A stretch of 64,000 nt of DNA from Salinibacillus aidingensis (lineage in GTDB: Bacteria > Bacillota > Bacilli > Bacillales > Alkalibacillaceae): contig NZ_BAAADO010000006.1 of NCBI RefSeq assembly GCF_039522525.1, forward strand, positions 1 through 64,000, read 5' to 3'. This document shows positions 7,743 through 17,203 of this stretch, piece by piece (position 1 is the first letter of the stretch; every line of letters starts with the position of its first letter). Under the pieces are notes generated by a model. The model was not told where the DNA came from. It saw only the letters and a list, made by a program, of their open reading frames with translations, and did no database searches. The translations under genes were made by a program, and so were the position numbers.

Positions 7743-9326
7743 ATGAGCGATATGCGAATCGGTGGACTGGCAAGTGGTATGGATATAGATAAGATGGTGA
7801 ATGACCTGATGAAGGCGGAGCGGATGCCGCTTCAAAAGATGGAGCAGGATCAAAAGTGGATGACCTGGAAACGGGACGCCTATCGGGAAATGAACACGTC
7901 ATTGTTTAATCTTGATCAGATGGCCCTTGATTTAAAAATGTCGGATACATTTCAAAGTAAATCGACCTCATCCTCAAATTCAGCAGCTGTGACGGCAACA
8001 GCCAATACCACAGCCACAGAAGGGAACTACAATATACAAGTCGAACGTTTGGCTACTGCCGCTATTAATGTAAGTGATTCAGGGATATCTAAGCCTGATG
8101 GAGAACAAATTGATCCGGATAAGTCTTTGTCATCTCAGGCGGATAAGTTTAAAAATCCGATTGAATACGGTGAGTTTGAAATTGTTACCTATAATGAAGA
8201 TGGCAATCCCAATGATCCGTTAACCGTAAATGTAACAGAGGATATGTCTTTAAACGATGTTTTAGGCGAAATTAGTGATAGTGATATTGGGGTCAGAGCC
8301 TTTTATAATACAGAATCAGATAAAGTTGTGCTGGAGCGAACTGAAACGGGCAATTTCAATCAGGATTCAAGCCGGTTTTTAGGGGCCGAGATTGGTTTTA
8401 ATGGTCAGACAGCTTCGTTTCTATCTGACACATTGCAGGTGAAAAATGGAAATTATAACGACGCAGAAGGAAAATGGGAGCTGAATGAAGATGGGGGTCA
8501 GGATGCAAAATTTACGTATAATAATGCCCTGACTATTGAGACACACAATAACCAGTATAACTTAAATGGCGTAACTTTTAATTTTCACAATACAACCGCA
8601 ACCTCGGACCCTGATGTTTACAACAATGTAAAAGTGTCTGTCACGAATAACACAGATCATGCCGTAGAGAAAATCACGAAATTTGTTGAGAAGTATAATG
8701 AAGTGATTGAAAAGGTTAACGGCAAGCTGACTGAGGATCGTTATCGTGACTATAAGCCGTTAACAGATAAGCAGAAAGAAGAAATGGATGAAAATGAGAT
8801 AGAGCTGTGGAATGAAAAGGCAAAAAGCGGTCTTCTGAGAAGTGATAGCATTCTTAGTAACAGTCTGTATGATATGCGCAGTGCATGGTATGGGAATGTA
8901 GATACGGGCAGCAAATTCTCTCAAGTTGCCGAGGTCGGAATTGAAACGACCAGCAACTATCTTGATGGCGGTAAATTAACGATTGATGAAGATAAATTAA
9001 GGAATGCCATTAACGAAGACCCTGAAGCTGTTCAAAAGTTATTTAACAATGATGTAGAAGGTGAGTCCAGAGGGATTTTAAATCGGCTGGAGGACTCTCT
9101 TCAAGGGGTTAGAGACAGAATTTCCGAACGGGCAGGAAAGGGCGGTCAGACTCTTCAGCAATATACGATGGGAAGAAGACTTGATGACCTGAATGACCGG
9201 ATAAGTGCCTTTGAAGATCGACTCGTACAGGTTGAGGACCGCTACTGGAGCCAGTTCACTGAAATGGAAAAGGCCATTCAGCGGATGAACTCCCAATCAA
9301 ACTATCTCATGCAGCAATTTGGATAA
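7743..9326 (+). CDS. fliD: Flagellar filament cap and hook-associated protein 2
   Basis: The 527-residue protein begins MSDMRIGGLASGMDIDKMVN, the conserved FliD N-terminus. It has FliD_N (about 1-110) and FliD_C (about 280-515) regions and heptad-rich helices at both ends. The FliD pentamer caps the growing filament and folds exported flagellin subunits into place. GAGGAG (7727-7732) precedes the ATG by 10 bases; a downstream ATG (MRIGG) is possible. Unlike B. subtilis, fliD is not followed by fliS-fliT: about 8 kb of chemoreceptor and other genes intervene. It is driven by its own sigma-D promoter and ends at a terminator. Confidence 0.95.
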   Translation: MSDMRIGGLASGMDIDKMVNDLMKAERMPLQKMEQDQKWMTWKRDAYREMNTSLFNLDQMALDLKMSDTFQSKSTSSSNSAAVTATANTTATEGNYNIQVERLATAAINVSDSGISKPDGEQIDPDKSLSSQADKFKNPIEYGEFEIVTYNEDGNPNDPLTVNVTEDMSLNDVLGEISDSDIGVRAFYNTESDKVVLERTETGNFNQDSSRFLGAEIGFNGQTASFLSDTLQVKNGNYNDAEGKWELNEDGGQDAKFTYNNALTIETHNNQYNLNGVTFNFHNTTATSDPDVYNNVKVSVTNNTDHAVEKITKFVEKYNEVIEKVNGKLTEDRYRDYKPLTDKQKEEMDENEIELWNEKAKSGLLRSDSILSNSLYDMRSAWYGNVDTGSKFSQVAEVGIETTSNYLDGGKLTIDEDKLRNAINEDPEAVQKLFNNDVEGESRGILNRLEDSLQGVRDRISERAGKGGQTLQQYTMGRRLDDLNDRISAFEDRLVQVEDRYWSQFTEMEKAIQRMNSQSNYLMQQFG

Positions 9327-9372
9327 TAGAAGTCAGTAATAACAGGGGAAAATTTATGAATATAAAACCAAT

Positions 9373-9408
9373 GTTAAAGTGAGCGTTTAGCTCACTTTAA
9401 CTATTTTC
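9373..9408 (+). terminator. fliD terminator
   Basis: A perfect 12-bp stem GTTAAAGTGAGC/GCTCACTTTAAC (9373-9384 with 9390-9401) is followed by a T-rich tract. The rest of the 9327-9712 interval holds only the next promoter. A 67-codon ORF at 9488-9691 has no ribosome binding site and overlaps that promoter. Confidence 0.88.
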
Positions 9409-9549
9409 AAGCATAACTTTTCCAGTAAATGATCTCTCTCCTCTCAAAAACTACTGAAACTACTCTTCCTCAGTTTTCTCGCAATTTATGTTGAAAATTA
9501 ACCCTTCCCGCATGTCACAAAATCATCACATTTTCTTTTTTATATACTT

Positions 9550-9576
9550 TAAATCAATAGTAAATTTTACCGATAT
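9550..9576 (+). promoter_or_regulatory. sigma-D promoter of the first chemoreceptor gene
   Basis: TAAA (9550-9553), 15 bases and ACCGATAT (9569-9576). It places the gene at 9713 in the motility regulon, with a leader of about 130 bases. Confidence 0.88.
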
Positions 9577-9712
9577 TGACATTGTGCCTAATCAAAGGTT
9601 CATTCAAAAACTACATACAATGGGACAAGGAGGCATGAGGATTGACAGAAAAGCAATGATCGCCGCAAAAATCCAGCAAGACTATACATAATAAAGGAGC
9701 CAGACAACAACT

Positions 9713-11782
9713 ATGAAATTTTTATCATCAATGAAATCCAAAATGATTATATCCTTCCTGTTAATCACTCTCATACCAATCGTCATTATTGGATTAACGC
9801 TGAGCAACAAGACAGCAACAGAATTGGAAGAATCTTTTAAGAGTTCGACACAGTCACAGGTTCAGCTGATTAATGAGTCGATCAACACCTATTTCGAAGG
9901 GGTTGAGGAGAATGTCAACCTGCTGGCGGATCATGCGACCATCAGGCAGGCGGATGACAGCATCACCACCTACATAAACGCAACGAAGGCTAATGGAAAT
10001 ATCACCATGACCCCGTCTGAAAATGGTGGTATTGAAGCTGAGATTTTTAATGTGTACAAGAATTTTGCCGCCTCTCACCCGAATACAGCTTATGCCTACA
10101 TGGGGACGGAGGATGGTGGCTATGTACAATGGCCGGAAGGGGATACAAACGAAAATTATGATCCAAGAGAGCGTCCTTTCTATAAAAAAGCTATGGAGAA
10201 CCCGGGTGAGGTTGTTCGGACAAGTCCGTATTACTTTGCGGCCGATGACTCCGAAATTATCAGTACGGTCCGGACCATTGAGGATGAAGAGGGTAATGTG
10301 ATTGGCATGCAGGGACTTGATGTGAGTCTTGAGGGTCTCACGAGCATGGTTGAGGATATAAAGGTTGGAGAGACCGGCTATGTCATGCTCGCGGATGCAG
10401 ACGGGACCATCCTGACGAACCCGAATAATCCTGAGACCAATTTTAAAAACATCAGTGAATTGGATATTCCTAAGCTGCAAAACATAGCCAGCATGGATGA
10501 CCAGACGCTTGAGGGGAACATTAATGGATTGCCGCATTTCATGAATGTCTTTACCTCTCCGGAAACCGGCTGGAAGCTTATCGCCGTTCAGAAAAAATCA
10601 GAAATTGGGGATAAGGTAAACGAAATTAATACTTATATCCTGATTATATCAGCGGTGTTTGCTATTATGGCGGCTATTTTTGCTTATATAATGGCCAAGC
10701 GTTTTTCCAATCCGATTTTACAGGTTGTCGGCCATCTGCAGACCATGGCGTCCGGTGATTTTTCCGAGGAAGTCCCTGATAAGCTGGCCCAGCGGAAGGA
10801 TGAAACCGGAACATTGGCTAATGCTCTGAAGACGACCCAAAGCAGTGTGCGCAGCCTGCTGAATAAAGTGCGTGATTCTGCACTTACCGTGATTGACTCG
10901 TCCAAAACATTAGCTGAAAGCACGGAACAGACACGTACAGCCACGACTGAAATTTCACAGGCCATTAACCAGGTAGCGACAAGTGCATCCGAACAAGCAG
11001 AGAACCTTGAGGATGGCGAATCGAACCTGCAGGCGTTAAATGAGCAGATTGAAAAAGTATCCAATGAAAATAACGTCATCAATGATTTAACTGCGCAAAT
11101 GAACAGCCTGAAGGAAAGTGGTCTGACAACCGTTGAGGACCTGATGAATAAAACGGAGGAAAACCGTGCATCCACGGATGAAGTGAGTCAGGTAATTGAT
11201 GATATGGACCAGCTATCTCAGGAAATAGGAAACTTTACAAGTACGATTTTAGAAATAACGGACCAGACAAATCTCCTGGCGTTGAATGCATCGATTGAAG
11301 CAGCGCGGGCTGGTGAACATGGGAAAGGATTCGCTGTGGTTGCGGATGAGATTCGCAAACTGGCGGATGAATCTGCGCAGGCTGCCGATCAGATTAAATC
11401 GATTGTCAGCAAGGTACAGAGCCAGTCCAGACAAGCTGTAGAATCCATCGATAAAACGAAAGGCTTCACGTATGAGAATGAAGAAAAAGTCAATGCAACG
11501 AAAGAGCTGTTCAATGAACTATCCACCATTGTTCAGACCTTGACGGAAAACACAGGAAAAGTATCCGACTACTCGAACACGATGCTTGCGAAAAAGAATG
11601 AAATGACCGATGTGATTCAATCACTTGCGGCTTCCAGTCAGGAAACGGCATCCAGTTCTGAGGAAGTTTCAGCATCAGCGGAAGAGCAACTGTCCGTCGT
11701 TGAAGAGCTGAGTAACCATTCCGAAAATGTGAAAGAGCTGGCTGAATCCCTGCAGCAGGAAATCGGGCGTTTCCGTGTTTGA
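9713..11782 (+). CDS. Methyl-accepting chemotaxis protein (dCache sensor)
   Basis: A 689-residue transmembrane chemoreceptor. Membrane segment 1 is about residues 11-31. An extracellular dCache-type sensor (about 40-300) carries the typical DPRERPFYKKA segment and ETGYVMLADADGTIL. Membrane segment 2 is about 305-327, followed by HAMP (about 328-380) and the long cytoplasmic signalling helix pair with the hairpin tip TDQTNLLALNASIEAARAGE. It would pass ligand binding to CheA/CheW. AAGGAG lies before the ATG. dCache domains bind small molecules such as amino acids, but the ligand cannot be told from sequence. Terminator and promoter both show a single-gene unit. Confidence 0.94.
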   Translation: MKFLSSMKSKMIISFLLITLIPIVIIGLTLSNKTATELEESFKSSTQSQVQLINESINTYFEGVEENVNLLADHATIRQADDSITTYINATKANGNITMTPSENGGIEAEIFNVYKNFAASHPNTAYAYMGTEDGGYVQWPEGDTNENYDPRERPFYKKAMENPGEVVRTSPYYFAADDSEIISTVRTIEDEEGNVIGMQGLDVSLEGLTSMVEDIKVGETGYVMLADADGTILTNPNNPETNFKNISELDIPKLQNIASMDDQTLEGNINGLPHFMNVFTSPETGWKLIAVQKKSEIGDKVNEINTYILIISAVFAIMAAIFAYIMAKRFSNPILQVVGHLQTMASGDFSEEVPDKLAQRKDETGTLANALKTTQSSVRSLLNKVRDSALTVIDSSKTLAESTEQTRTATTEISQAINQVATSASEQAENLEDGESNLQALNEQIEKVSNENNVINDLTAQMNSLKESGLTTVEDLMNKTEENRASTDEVSQVIDDMDQLSQEIGNFTSTILEITDQTNLLALNASIEAARAGEHGKGFAVVADEIRKLADESAQAADQIKSIVSKVQSQSRQAVESIDKTKGFTYENEEKVNATKELFNELSTIVQTLTENTGKVSDYSNTMLAKKNEMTDVIQSLAASSQETASSSEEVSASAEEQLSVVEELSNHSENVKELAESLQQEIGRFRV

Positions 11783-11815
11783 TGCTACAGGTGACGGGCT
11801 CTATACATGTTTATT

Positions 11816-11855
11816 GGATTAGAATCTATTAAATTAGATTCTAATCCTTTTTTTA
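11816..11855 (+). terminator. Terminator after the first chemoreceptor gene
   Basis: GGATTAGAATCT (11816-11827) pairs perfectly with AGATTCTAATCC (11836-11847), followed by eight T. Confidence 0.92.
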
Positions 11856-11866
11856 ATTTCTTTTCC

Positions 11867-11893
11867 TCAACATCTTCCATTTCTAACCGATAT
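11867..11893 (+). promoter_or_regulatory. sigma-D-like promoter of the second chemoreceptor gene
   Basis: ACCGATAT (11886-11893) sits 15 bases after TCAA (11867-11870), one mismatch from the sigma-D -35 element. It lies about 45 bases before the start at 11936 and rules out the upstream ATG at 11807. Confidence 0.75.
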
Positions 11894-11935
11894 ATATATA
11901 TAGGCACCTATTTTCTGAGAGGAAGGATTTATTAC

Positions 11936-13159
11936 ATGAAATCATTAAGAAATCAATTTTTACTCATTACACTATGTCTAACATTCTTACCAACAATCTT
12001 ATTGTATTCTATTGGTAAACAGGAGATTTCCATTTTAATTTTAACGCTGAGTATCGTTTTGTCACTTTTGATCATTGCAATAGCATTTGTATTTTTACAT
12101 AAAAAGGTCATGCAACCCCTTAAAAATATTCATGGTTTTTTAAGCGATGATAAGCAGGAGACGGATATTAACTTGCATCGTTCCTTACCAAAAGAATGGA
12201 AGGATCTTTATCAGGCTGTTCAAAATCCTGAGGTACGTCCACAAATGGAATCGGCTATTGCACCAGACACATTGACTGAATTGACATCCATCCAAAGTGA
12301 ACTGGCCAGTACTTGCGAAAACCAAACGTATCAGGAATTAAGCGCTAGTGCACAGGATGTTTTAAAAGGTGGAAATTTACAGTCAGAAAATGTGGATAAA
12401 AGCATCCATTTAATGACAGATATCGTGGATCGGGTTTCGGATATTTCCCAAACGACTCAACACGTGACGGACTACGCCAACGATGCCCTGAATACTTCTC
12501 AGGAAGGCAGTTCCTCCATAAGTAATGTCATGAATCAAATGGAATCCATCGATGCACGCTTCCAACAATTGTCAGATGTCATTATGAGATTAGATAAGCA
12601 TTCTGGTGACATCGGGGATATTATCAATGTTATCACGGGTATTTCAGAACAAACGAACCTGTTAGCTCTAAATGCCAGTATTGAAGCAGCAAGAGCAGGT
12701 GAAAATGGAAAAGGCTTTGCAGTAGTGGCAGAGGAAGTTCGAAAACTGGCAGAAGAATCAGCCACATCAGCGAAAAAAATTGAAGAGTTAATTCAAGCTA
12801 TACAGACCGAATCTAAAAACAGTGTGAAGTTTATGAAAGAAGGAAAAACCCAAGTCACAGCAGGTCTTGATCTTGTTAATCAGGCCGATCACTCATTCGG
12901 TAAAATTGAAAACACAATCAATCATTTAACAACGCAAATTGAAAATGTATCCAGTTCATTGCAGGAATTAACAGCAAGTACAGATGAAGTTATCAATATT
13001 ACACAGCTTACGAAAAAGTTCCAGGAAAGCGGCAATGAGAAGATTGAAAGTGTTGTGGAGCTTGTGGAAGCAGACAAACAATTATATGACAAAATTGAGG
13101 AACTCCATCGTCAGTTAGGAGCCATAACTTCAAGGTTGGGTGCGGGTTCGTCCATTTAA
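11936..13159 (+). CDS. Short chemoreceptor lacking an extracellular sensor domain
   Basis: Read from the ATG at 11936 (GAGAGGAAGG about 9 bases upstream) the protein has 407 residues. Two membrane helices (about 5-25 and 31-53) are joined by only a few residues (SIGKQEIS), so there is no extracellular ligand-binding domain. A short linker leads to a standard methyl-accepting signalling domain with the tip EQTNLLALNASIEAARAGEN. It probably senses a membrane or cytoplasmic signal. A PaaK-like ligase gene follows after 70 bases with no terminator between, so the two are probably co-transcribed from the sigma-D-like promoter. Confidence 0.9.
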   Translation: MKSLRNQFLLITLCLTFLPTILLYSIGKQEISILILTLSIVLSLLIIAIAFVFLHKKVMQPLKNIHGFLSDDKQETDINLHRSLPKEWKDLYQAVQNPEVRPQMESAIAPDTLTELTSIQSELASTCENQTYQELSASAQDVLKGGNLQSENVDKSIHLMTDIVDRVSDISQTTQHVTDYANDALNTSQEGSSSISNVMNQMESIDARFQQLSDVIMRLDKHSGDIGDIINVITGISEQTNLLALNASIEAARAGENGKGFAVVAEEVRKLAEESATSAKKIEELIQAIQTESKNSVKFMKEGKTQVTAGLDLVNQADHSFGKIENTINHLTTQIENVSSSLQELTASTDEVINITQLTKKFQESGNEKIESVVELVEADKQLYDKIEELHRQLGAITSRLGAGSSI

Positions 13160-13229
13160 AGAGAAAGAATTCTATCAACCTTTTACTATTGAAAAGGAAT
13201 GATAAAGAAGAATAGGAGTTTAGTCAATC

Positions 13230-14408
13230 ATGCAACATAAAAATTTTTACACAAATGCTTTAAAATCCAGTTTTTATCAAACAAAATTTGCGAATGAGAA
13301 TCCGATGAGTTGGGATAATTTACCTGTCACTACGAAAGAAGAATTACGTGAAGTGGAACCATTGGATCTATTAGGTACTGATTTCTCTCAGGTAGCCACC
13401 TATCATGAAACTAGTGGTACAACGGGAACGCCTACACCAAGCTGGTATTCTCATAATGATGTGGAAAAAGAAGCTGAAACGATTATTAGATCTGAATTAA
13501 ACTTAAATGAGCAGGATTTAGTTTTAACCCGACTTCCATTTGCTCTGGCCATACCAGGTTTTATTATGTATTGGGCCTGTCAAAAAACAGGTGCTGGTCA
13601 CTTAGCAGCAGATAAACTACTGCAAATTACACCAGACATTAGAGTGATTGAATTGATGAAGCGAACGGAACCAACCATTCTATGTTGTCTGCCTTCAGAA
13701 GCAGAGAAGTTATATGAAGTTTCCAGACAGGCTGGAGCGGAAAATCCTTCACCTAAACTTAGAGCTCTAGTACTGGCTGGGGAACTTATCTCACCAGCTC
13801 GAAAGGCACATTTTGAACGTCTATGGGGAGTTCCAGTGTATGGACTGTTTGGAAGTACGGAAACAGGGGGATTATATACAACCTGTGAAAACGGAAATTA
13901 CCATATGGACCGGGAAGATGTCATCATTGAGATTGTAAATGAACATCATGAACCACTTGGAGAAGATAAAAAAGGGTATTGTTTAATTTCAACAAAAAGA
14001 GAAGGAATGCCTCTGGTTAAATATTCTAATCAGGATATTGTTGAAAGAAAGCAGAGCAGCTCTTGTGGCTGTGGCAATTCACATCCTGTTTTAATGCATT
14101 ATGGCAGACGCTCTGATGAAATTCATTATCAGGGTCAAACGATTTCCCTATATGAACTTCAGGAAATGGTGTATACCTTAACTTATGTCCCTGTGCGCTG
14201 GCAAGTAAATGTATATAAGGATCGATATGAATTTGTCTATCAAATTGTTGGGGACAAACGTGAAGCGACCAGAGCAACGATTGAAGAGGAATTGCAGGCA
14301 AAATCAGATATCCCTTTTCAAGCTCGTACAGAGGAATTGATTGATGAGAAAACCTTGCTGGACAAGCCGGCATGGTCGAAGCATTCGTTTATTAATAAAT
14401 ATGAATAG
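13230..14408 (+). CDS. PaaK-like acyl-CoA ligase (AMP-forming)
   Basis: A 392-residue adenylate-forming enzyme related to phenylacetate-CoA ligase. The ATP-binding loop ETSGTTGTPTPSWYS is near residues 60-74, GLFGSTETGG near 206-215, and GRRSDEIHYQGQTISLYELQ marks the start of the small C-terminal domain. Such enzymes activate an aromatic or other carboxylic acid as the acyl-AMP and then the CoA thioester. The acid is unknown. A Cys-rich segment SSSCGCGNSHP lies at about 275, as in many PaaK proteins. GGAG precedes the ATG. Its placement after a sensorless chemoreceptor inside the motility region is unusual. Confidence 0.85.
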   Translation: MQHKNFYTNALKSSFYQTKFANENPMSWDNLPVTTKEELREVEPLDLLGTDFSQVATYHETSGTTGTPTPSWYSHNDVEKEAETIIRSELNLNEQDLVLTRLPFALAIPGFIMYWACQKTGAGHLAADKLLQITPDIRVIELMKRTEPTILCCLPSEAEKLYEVSRQAGAENPSPKLRALVLAGELISPARKAHFERLWGVPVYGLFGSTETGGLYTTCENGNYHMDREDVIIEIVNEHHEPLGEDKKGYCLISTKREGMPLVKYSNQDIVERKQSSSCGCGNSHPVLMHYGRRSDEIHYQGQTISLYELQEMVYTLTYVPVRWQVNVYKDRYEFVYQIVGDKREATRATIEEELQAKSDIPFQARTEELIDEKTLLDKPAWSKHSFINKYE

Positions 14409-14510
14409 ATTTGCTGAGGTTGTTTTTTAGTACACTAAGGGAATCATTGGAAGTTATCCTTTTATCTTTACGATGAGTCTATTATGATGATATCAAAGGA
14501 GGGTTTACAT

Positions 14511-14711
14511 ATGGATATACCTGCTATGTCAATGGGCTTAAACCATGCAGGCCTAAAACAGGATGTAGGGTTATCGCTCATGAATAAAACGATGAATCAG
14601 GCTGAATCTAAAGGTCAGAACATGATTAAAATGCTGGAAGAATCTAATGTGAAGACGATGCAGCATGCGGCCCAGCCTCATTTAGGAAGCTCAATTGATG
14701 TAAAAGCTTAA
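14511..14711 (+). CDS. yjfB: YjfB-type putative motility protein
   Basis: A 66-residue protein (MDIPAMSMGLNHAGLKQDVG ... MIKMLEES) of the YjfB family, small proteins of unknown function; the B. subtilis member is motility-associated. AAAGGAGGG at about 14495-14503 sits the right distance before the ATG at 14511, so the ATG at 14484 is not used. No clear sigma-D promoter was found. It is convergent with the chemoreceptor gene at 14827 and shares the terminator between them. Confidence 0.8.
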   Translation: MDIPAMSMGLNHAGLKQDVGLSLMNKTMNQAESKGQNMIKMLEESNVKTMQHAAQPHLGSSIDVKA

Positions 14712-14719
14712 GTAAGCGA

Positions 14720-14755
14720 AAACGTCCATCTGCTCAGCAGATGGACGTTTTATTA
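14720..14755. terminator. Bidirectional terminator
   Basis: The stem AAACGTCCATCTGCT/AGCAGATGGACGTTT is flanked by A and T runs on both sides and serves yjfB and the opposing chemoreceptor gene. Downstream, at about 14790-14822, the phrase GGGTGGTGACA occurs twice and runs into CAGGCACC. Confidence 0.85.
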
Positions 14756-14826
14756 TTATATTTGAATGGAGAGTTTCTTTCGACAAAATTCGGGTGGTGA
14801 CAAACCCGGGTGGTGACAGGCACCTA

Positions 14827-16539
14827 TTAAAGTTTAAACCGCTCGACCAGGTTCCGTAATTCATCGGATAGTTTGGATAGTTCATCTGAGCTGCTGGATA
14901 CCTCTTCCATAGAGCTATTGGTCTGCTGTGCTGATGCCGATGCTTCTTCTACATCAGATGCCGTTTCTTCTGAGGAAGTGGCAATTTCCTCGATGGAAGA
15001 TGTCATTTGCTGACTGGCAGAAGCCATGTTGGATAGGTGATTGGCAACGGTATCGATACTGTCTGCCATTTCCTCCATAGCCTGGTTGATTTGGCTAAAG
15101 GTCTGCCCTGTGTTTTGGATTTGACGGGTACCTTTTTCAACTTCAGAATAGCCATTTTCCAAGGATTCCACAACTCCGCTCGTTTCGCCCTGGATGGTTC
15201 CTACAATTTCCGTAATATCCGTCACGGAATTCGCCACCTGCTCGGCCAGCTTTCTCACTTCATCAGCTACAACGGCAAACCCTTGTCCATGTTCTCCCGC
15301 CCGCGCGGCTTCAATGGCTGCATTTAAGGCCAGCAGGTTTGTCTGTTCAGCAATATCACGAATGACGGTCACAAGCTGGGTAATCTTCTGTGACTGGTGG
15401 TCCAATTCCTGAACCTTTTCTACGGAACGCTGCACAAGGGTATCTACATTTTTCATTTGCTGTACGGATTCTTCCATAAGCTTAGCGCCGTCTTCCGTCA
15501 TATGTAACACATGGGTTGAAGTCTGTTCCATCTGCTCCCCTCGTGAATTCGCCTCCTGAACATTGGAGGTAAATGATGTGGCATTTGAGGATAAAGTCTG
15601 GACATGGTTGGCTTGTGTTTCAGAGCTTGAGGCGATTTCCTCCATGGTAGCGGCGATCTGCTCTGAGCCCTGCTTCACTTCATCCGCAGATTTCGTTAAT
15701 TTATCACTCTGATTGGATACGGTTTCAGTTACAGAATGGATTTTTTGCAACAGCTCCCGTGTATTTTCGTTCATTTGATTCGTAGCCTTGACTAATTGCC
15801 CAATTTCATCATGGGATTGAATGTCCAAGTAGTCATGAGATAAGTCCCTGGCCGCAATCGCCTTCATTCGATCCATCACTTTTGTAATCGGTTTTGAAAT
15901 GCTGCGGGATGTCAGTAAAGCTACGATGATACCAACGATGATGATCACGATAGCCATAATGCCGCCCGCAATCCACACTGTTTGTCCGGTCGCTATAACG
16001 GATGTTCCGGATTTTTCAATCACACTCTCCTGGTTGGCCCCCATTTCTTCAAAGTTTCTCATAATCTGCCGGGCTCCGGGACTAACCTGTAAGTTCATGA
16101 TATGCATGGCCTCTTCTTCATTGCCATTGTCATAGGCCGTAAAAACATCTGCAATTTTCTGATCCCATTCTTTCTTCTTATTAATAAATTCCTGTGCCTG
16201 CTCAGAATCCGTGAGGGACAGCATCTCTTTTTCCAGTTCCTTATTGATTTCCATCAGTTCGTTATAGTCCTGGCGGGAGGAGCTGTCGTTATATAATAAA
16301 AAGCTTCGTAAGGATAAGGTTCTCTCTGCGATGTTATAAGCCATTTTTTCACTAACTGTGAGTAAGGGTAAATCCTCATTCAGGATTTGTTTTACTTCCT
16401 GATTCGAGTTGTCCACGGCAACAAAGTTATAGCTGCTTAGGATGAGGACAAGGACCATAATAATGGAAAACCCAAATAATATTTTGGATTTTAATGTTTT
16501 GAATCGAAATCGAATGTTAAACGGAAATTTTTCTTTCAT
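14827..16539 (-). CDS. Methyl-accepting chemotaxis protein (four-helix-bundle sensor)
   Basis: A 570-residue chemoreceptor. Membrane segment 1 is about residues 17-37. A helical extracellular domain (about 38-190; SEKMAYNIAERTLSLRSFLL) resembles the 4HB_MCP sensor. Membrane segment 2 is about 190-212, then HAMP (SISKPITKVMDRMKAIAARD) and a signalling domain with the tip EQTNLLALNAAIEAARAGEH. ATGAGGTG lies about 7 bases before the ATG on the minus strand. No convincing sigma-D promoter was found upstream on this strand. Confidence 0.93.
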   Translation of the reverse strand: MKEKFPFNIRFRFKTLKSKILFGFSIIMVLVLILSSYNFVAVDNSNQEVKQILNEDLPLLTVSEKMAYNIAERTLSLRSFLLYNDSSSRQDYNELMEINKELEKEMLSLTDSEQAQEFINKKKEWDQKIADVFTAYDNGNEEEAMHIMNLQVSPGARQIMRNFEEMGANQESVIEKSGTSVIATGQTVWIAGGIMAIVIIIVGIIVALLTSRSISKPITKVMDRMKAIAARDLSHDYLDIQSHDEIGQLVKATNQMNENTRELLQKIHSVTETVSNQSDKLTKSADEVKQGSEQIAATMEEIASSSETQANHVQTLSSNATSFTSNVQEANSRGEQMEQTSTHVLHMTEDGAKLMEESVQQMKNVDTLVQRSVEKVQELDHQSQKITQLVTVIRDIAEQTNLLALNAAIEAARAGEHGQGFAVVADEVRKLAEQVANSVTDITEIVGTIQGETSGVVESLENGYSEVEKGTRQIQNTGQTFSQINQAMEEMADSIDTVANHLSNMASASQQMTSSIEEIATSSEETASDVEEASASAQQTNSSMEEVSSSSDELSKLSDELRNLVERFKL

Positions 16540-16770
16540 CTTTACACCTCATTTTCATGCTGTATTTGCTGTTCGTGTACTATTCGGTACATGGATATAC
16601 AGAATATGTCAGCAGAAGGAATGGAATAGGTCTATTTTCTCTCACAAACATCCTTAAATTTCCTTTATATGAAACTTTTAGTCCACCACTAAAAGATTAA
16701 GATTTTTTCATAAAAACGTCAAATTTTTAAATTCTGCAGTAAAGATTATTAGTTTTTCTTTTGAGTGGGC

Positions 16771-16797
16771 TAAAACTATTAAAAAAATTACCGATAT
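16771..16797 (+). promoter_or_regulatory. sigma-D promoter of flaG-fliST
   Basis: TAAA (16771-16774), 15 bases and ACCGATAT (16790-16797). Transcription should begin near 16803, downstream of the ATG at 16799, which shows that flaG starts at 16832. Confidence 0.9.
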
Positions 16798-16831
16798 AAT
16801 GATTAGAAATAAAACTGAGGAGTTGCTGAGC

Positions 16832-17203
16832 ATGGATGTAGGTAAAGTTTTATCTGGGTCCCAACTCCTGCAGCGGTCCGAGCATCATATGAATATTTCA
16901 TCAACTAGAGAGAGTACCAATGCGGATGGGAAACGTAGTGATGATCAAAAAGCAGAGGATTCATATGCAAAAACGTTAAGCCGTGAAGAAGCAAAGCACA
17001 TGATTGAAGGATTAAATAAGTTTTTAGAACCAACAGATACCTCGATTCGATATGAATATCACGAGAAACTGGAAGATTATTATGTGACGATTGTTGATGA
17101 GAAATCTGATGAAGTCATCAAAGAAATTCCACCTAAGAAAATGCTGGATATTTATGCAGCCATGGCGGAATTTATGGGATTTATTGTTGATGAAAAAGTA
17201 TAA
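16832..17203 (+). CDS. flaG: FlaG family flagellar protein
   Basis: A 123-residue FlaG (YvyC) protein. The N-terminal half is low in structure. The conserved C-terminal half reads FLEPTDTSIRYEYHEKLEDY and ends with the hallmark EIPPKKMLDIYAAMAEFMG. FlaG proteins influence filament length. The ATG at 16832 has GAGGAG about 12 bases upstream and is the first one inside the transcript. A structured repeat starts at the last base of the stop-codon region, then fliS follows. Confidence 0.9.
   Translation: MDVGKVLSGSQLLQRSEHHMNISSTRESTNADGKRSDDQKAEDSYAKTLSREEAKHMIEGLNKFLEPTDTSIRYEYHEKLEDYYVTIVDEKSDEVIKEIPPKKMLDIYAAMAEFMGFIVDEKV

Noticed and set aside
9488..9691. 67-codon ORF upstream of the first chemoreceptor gene
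   Set aside because: It overlaps the sigma-D promoter of that gene, has no ribosome binding site at its ATG and shows no recognisable protein features.
9854..10537. 227-codon minus-strand ORF
   Set aside because: It is antisense to the chemoreceptor gene, whose coding is certain; the composition is that of a shadow frame.
11807..11935. N-terminal extension of the second chemoreceptor
   Set aside because: This part covers the preceding terminator and the sigma-D-like promoter, so it cannot be in the message; the start is 11936.
14786..14825. Repeated GGGTGGTGACA phrase as a mobile element or operator
   Set aside because: Only two short copies with no symmetry; similar GGTGACAGGCACC phrases are common intergenic sequence in Bacillaceae, so no function can be claimed.
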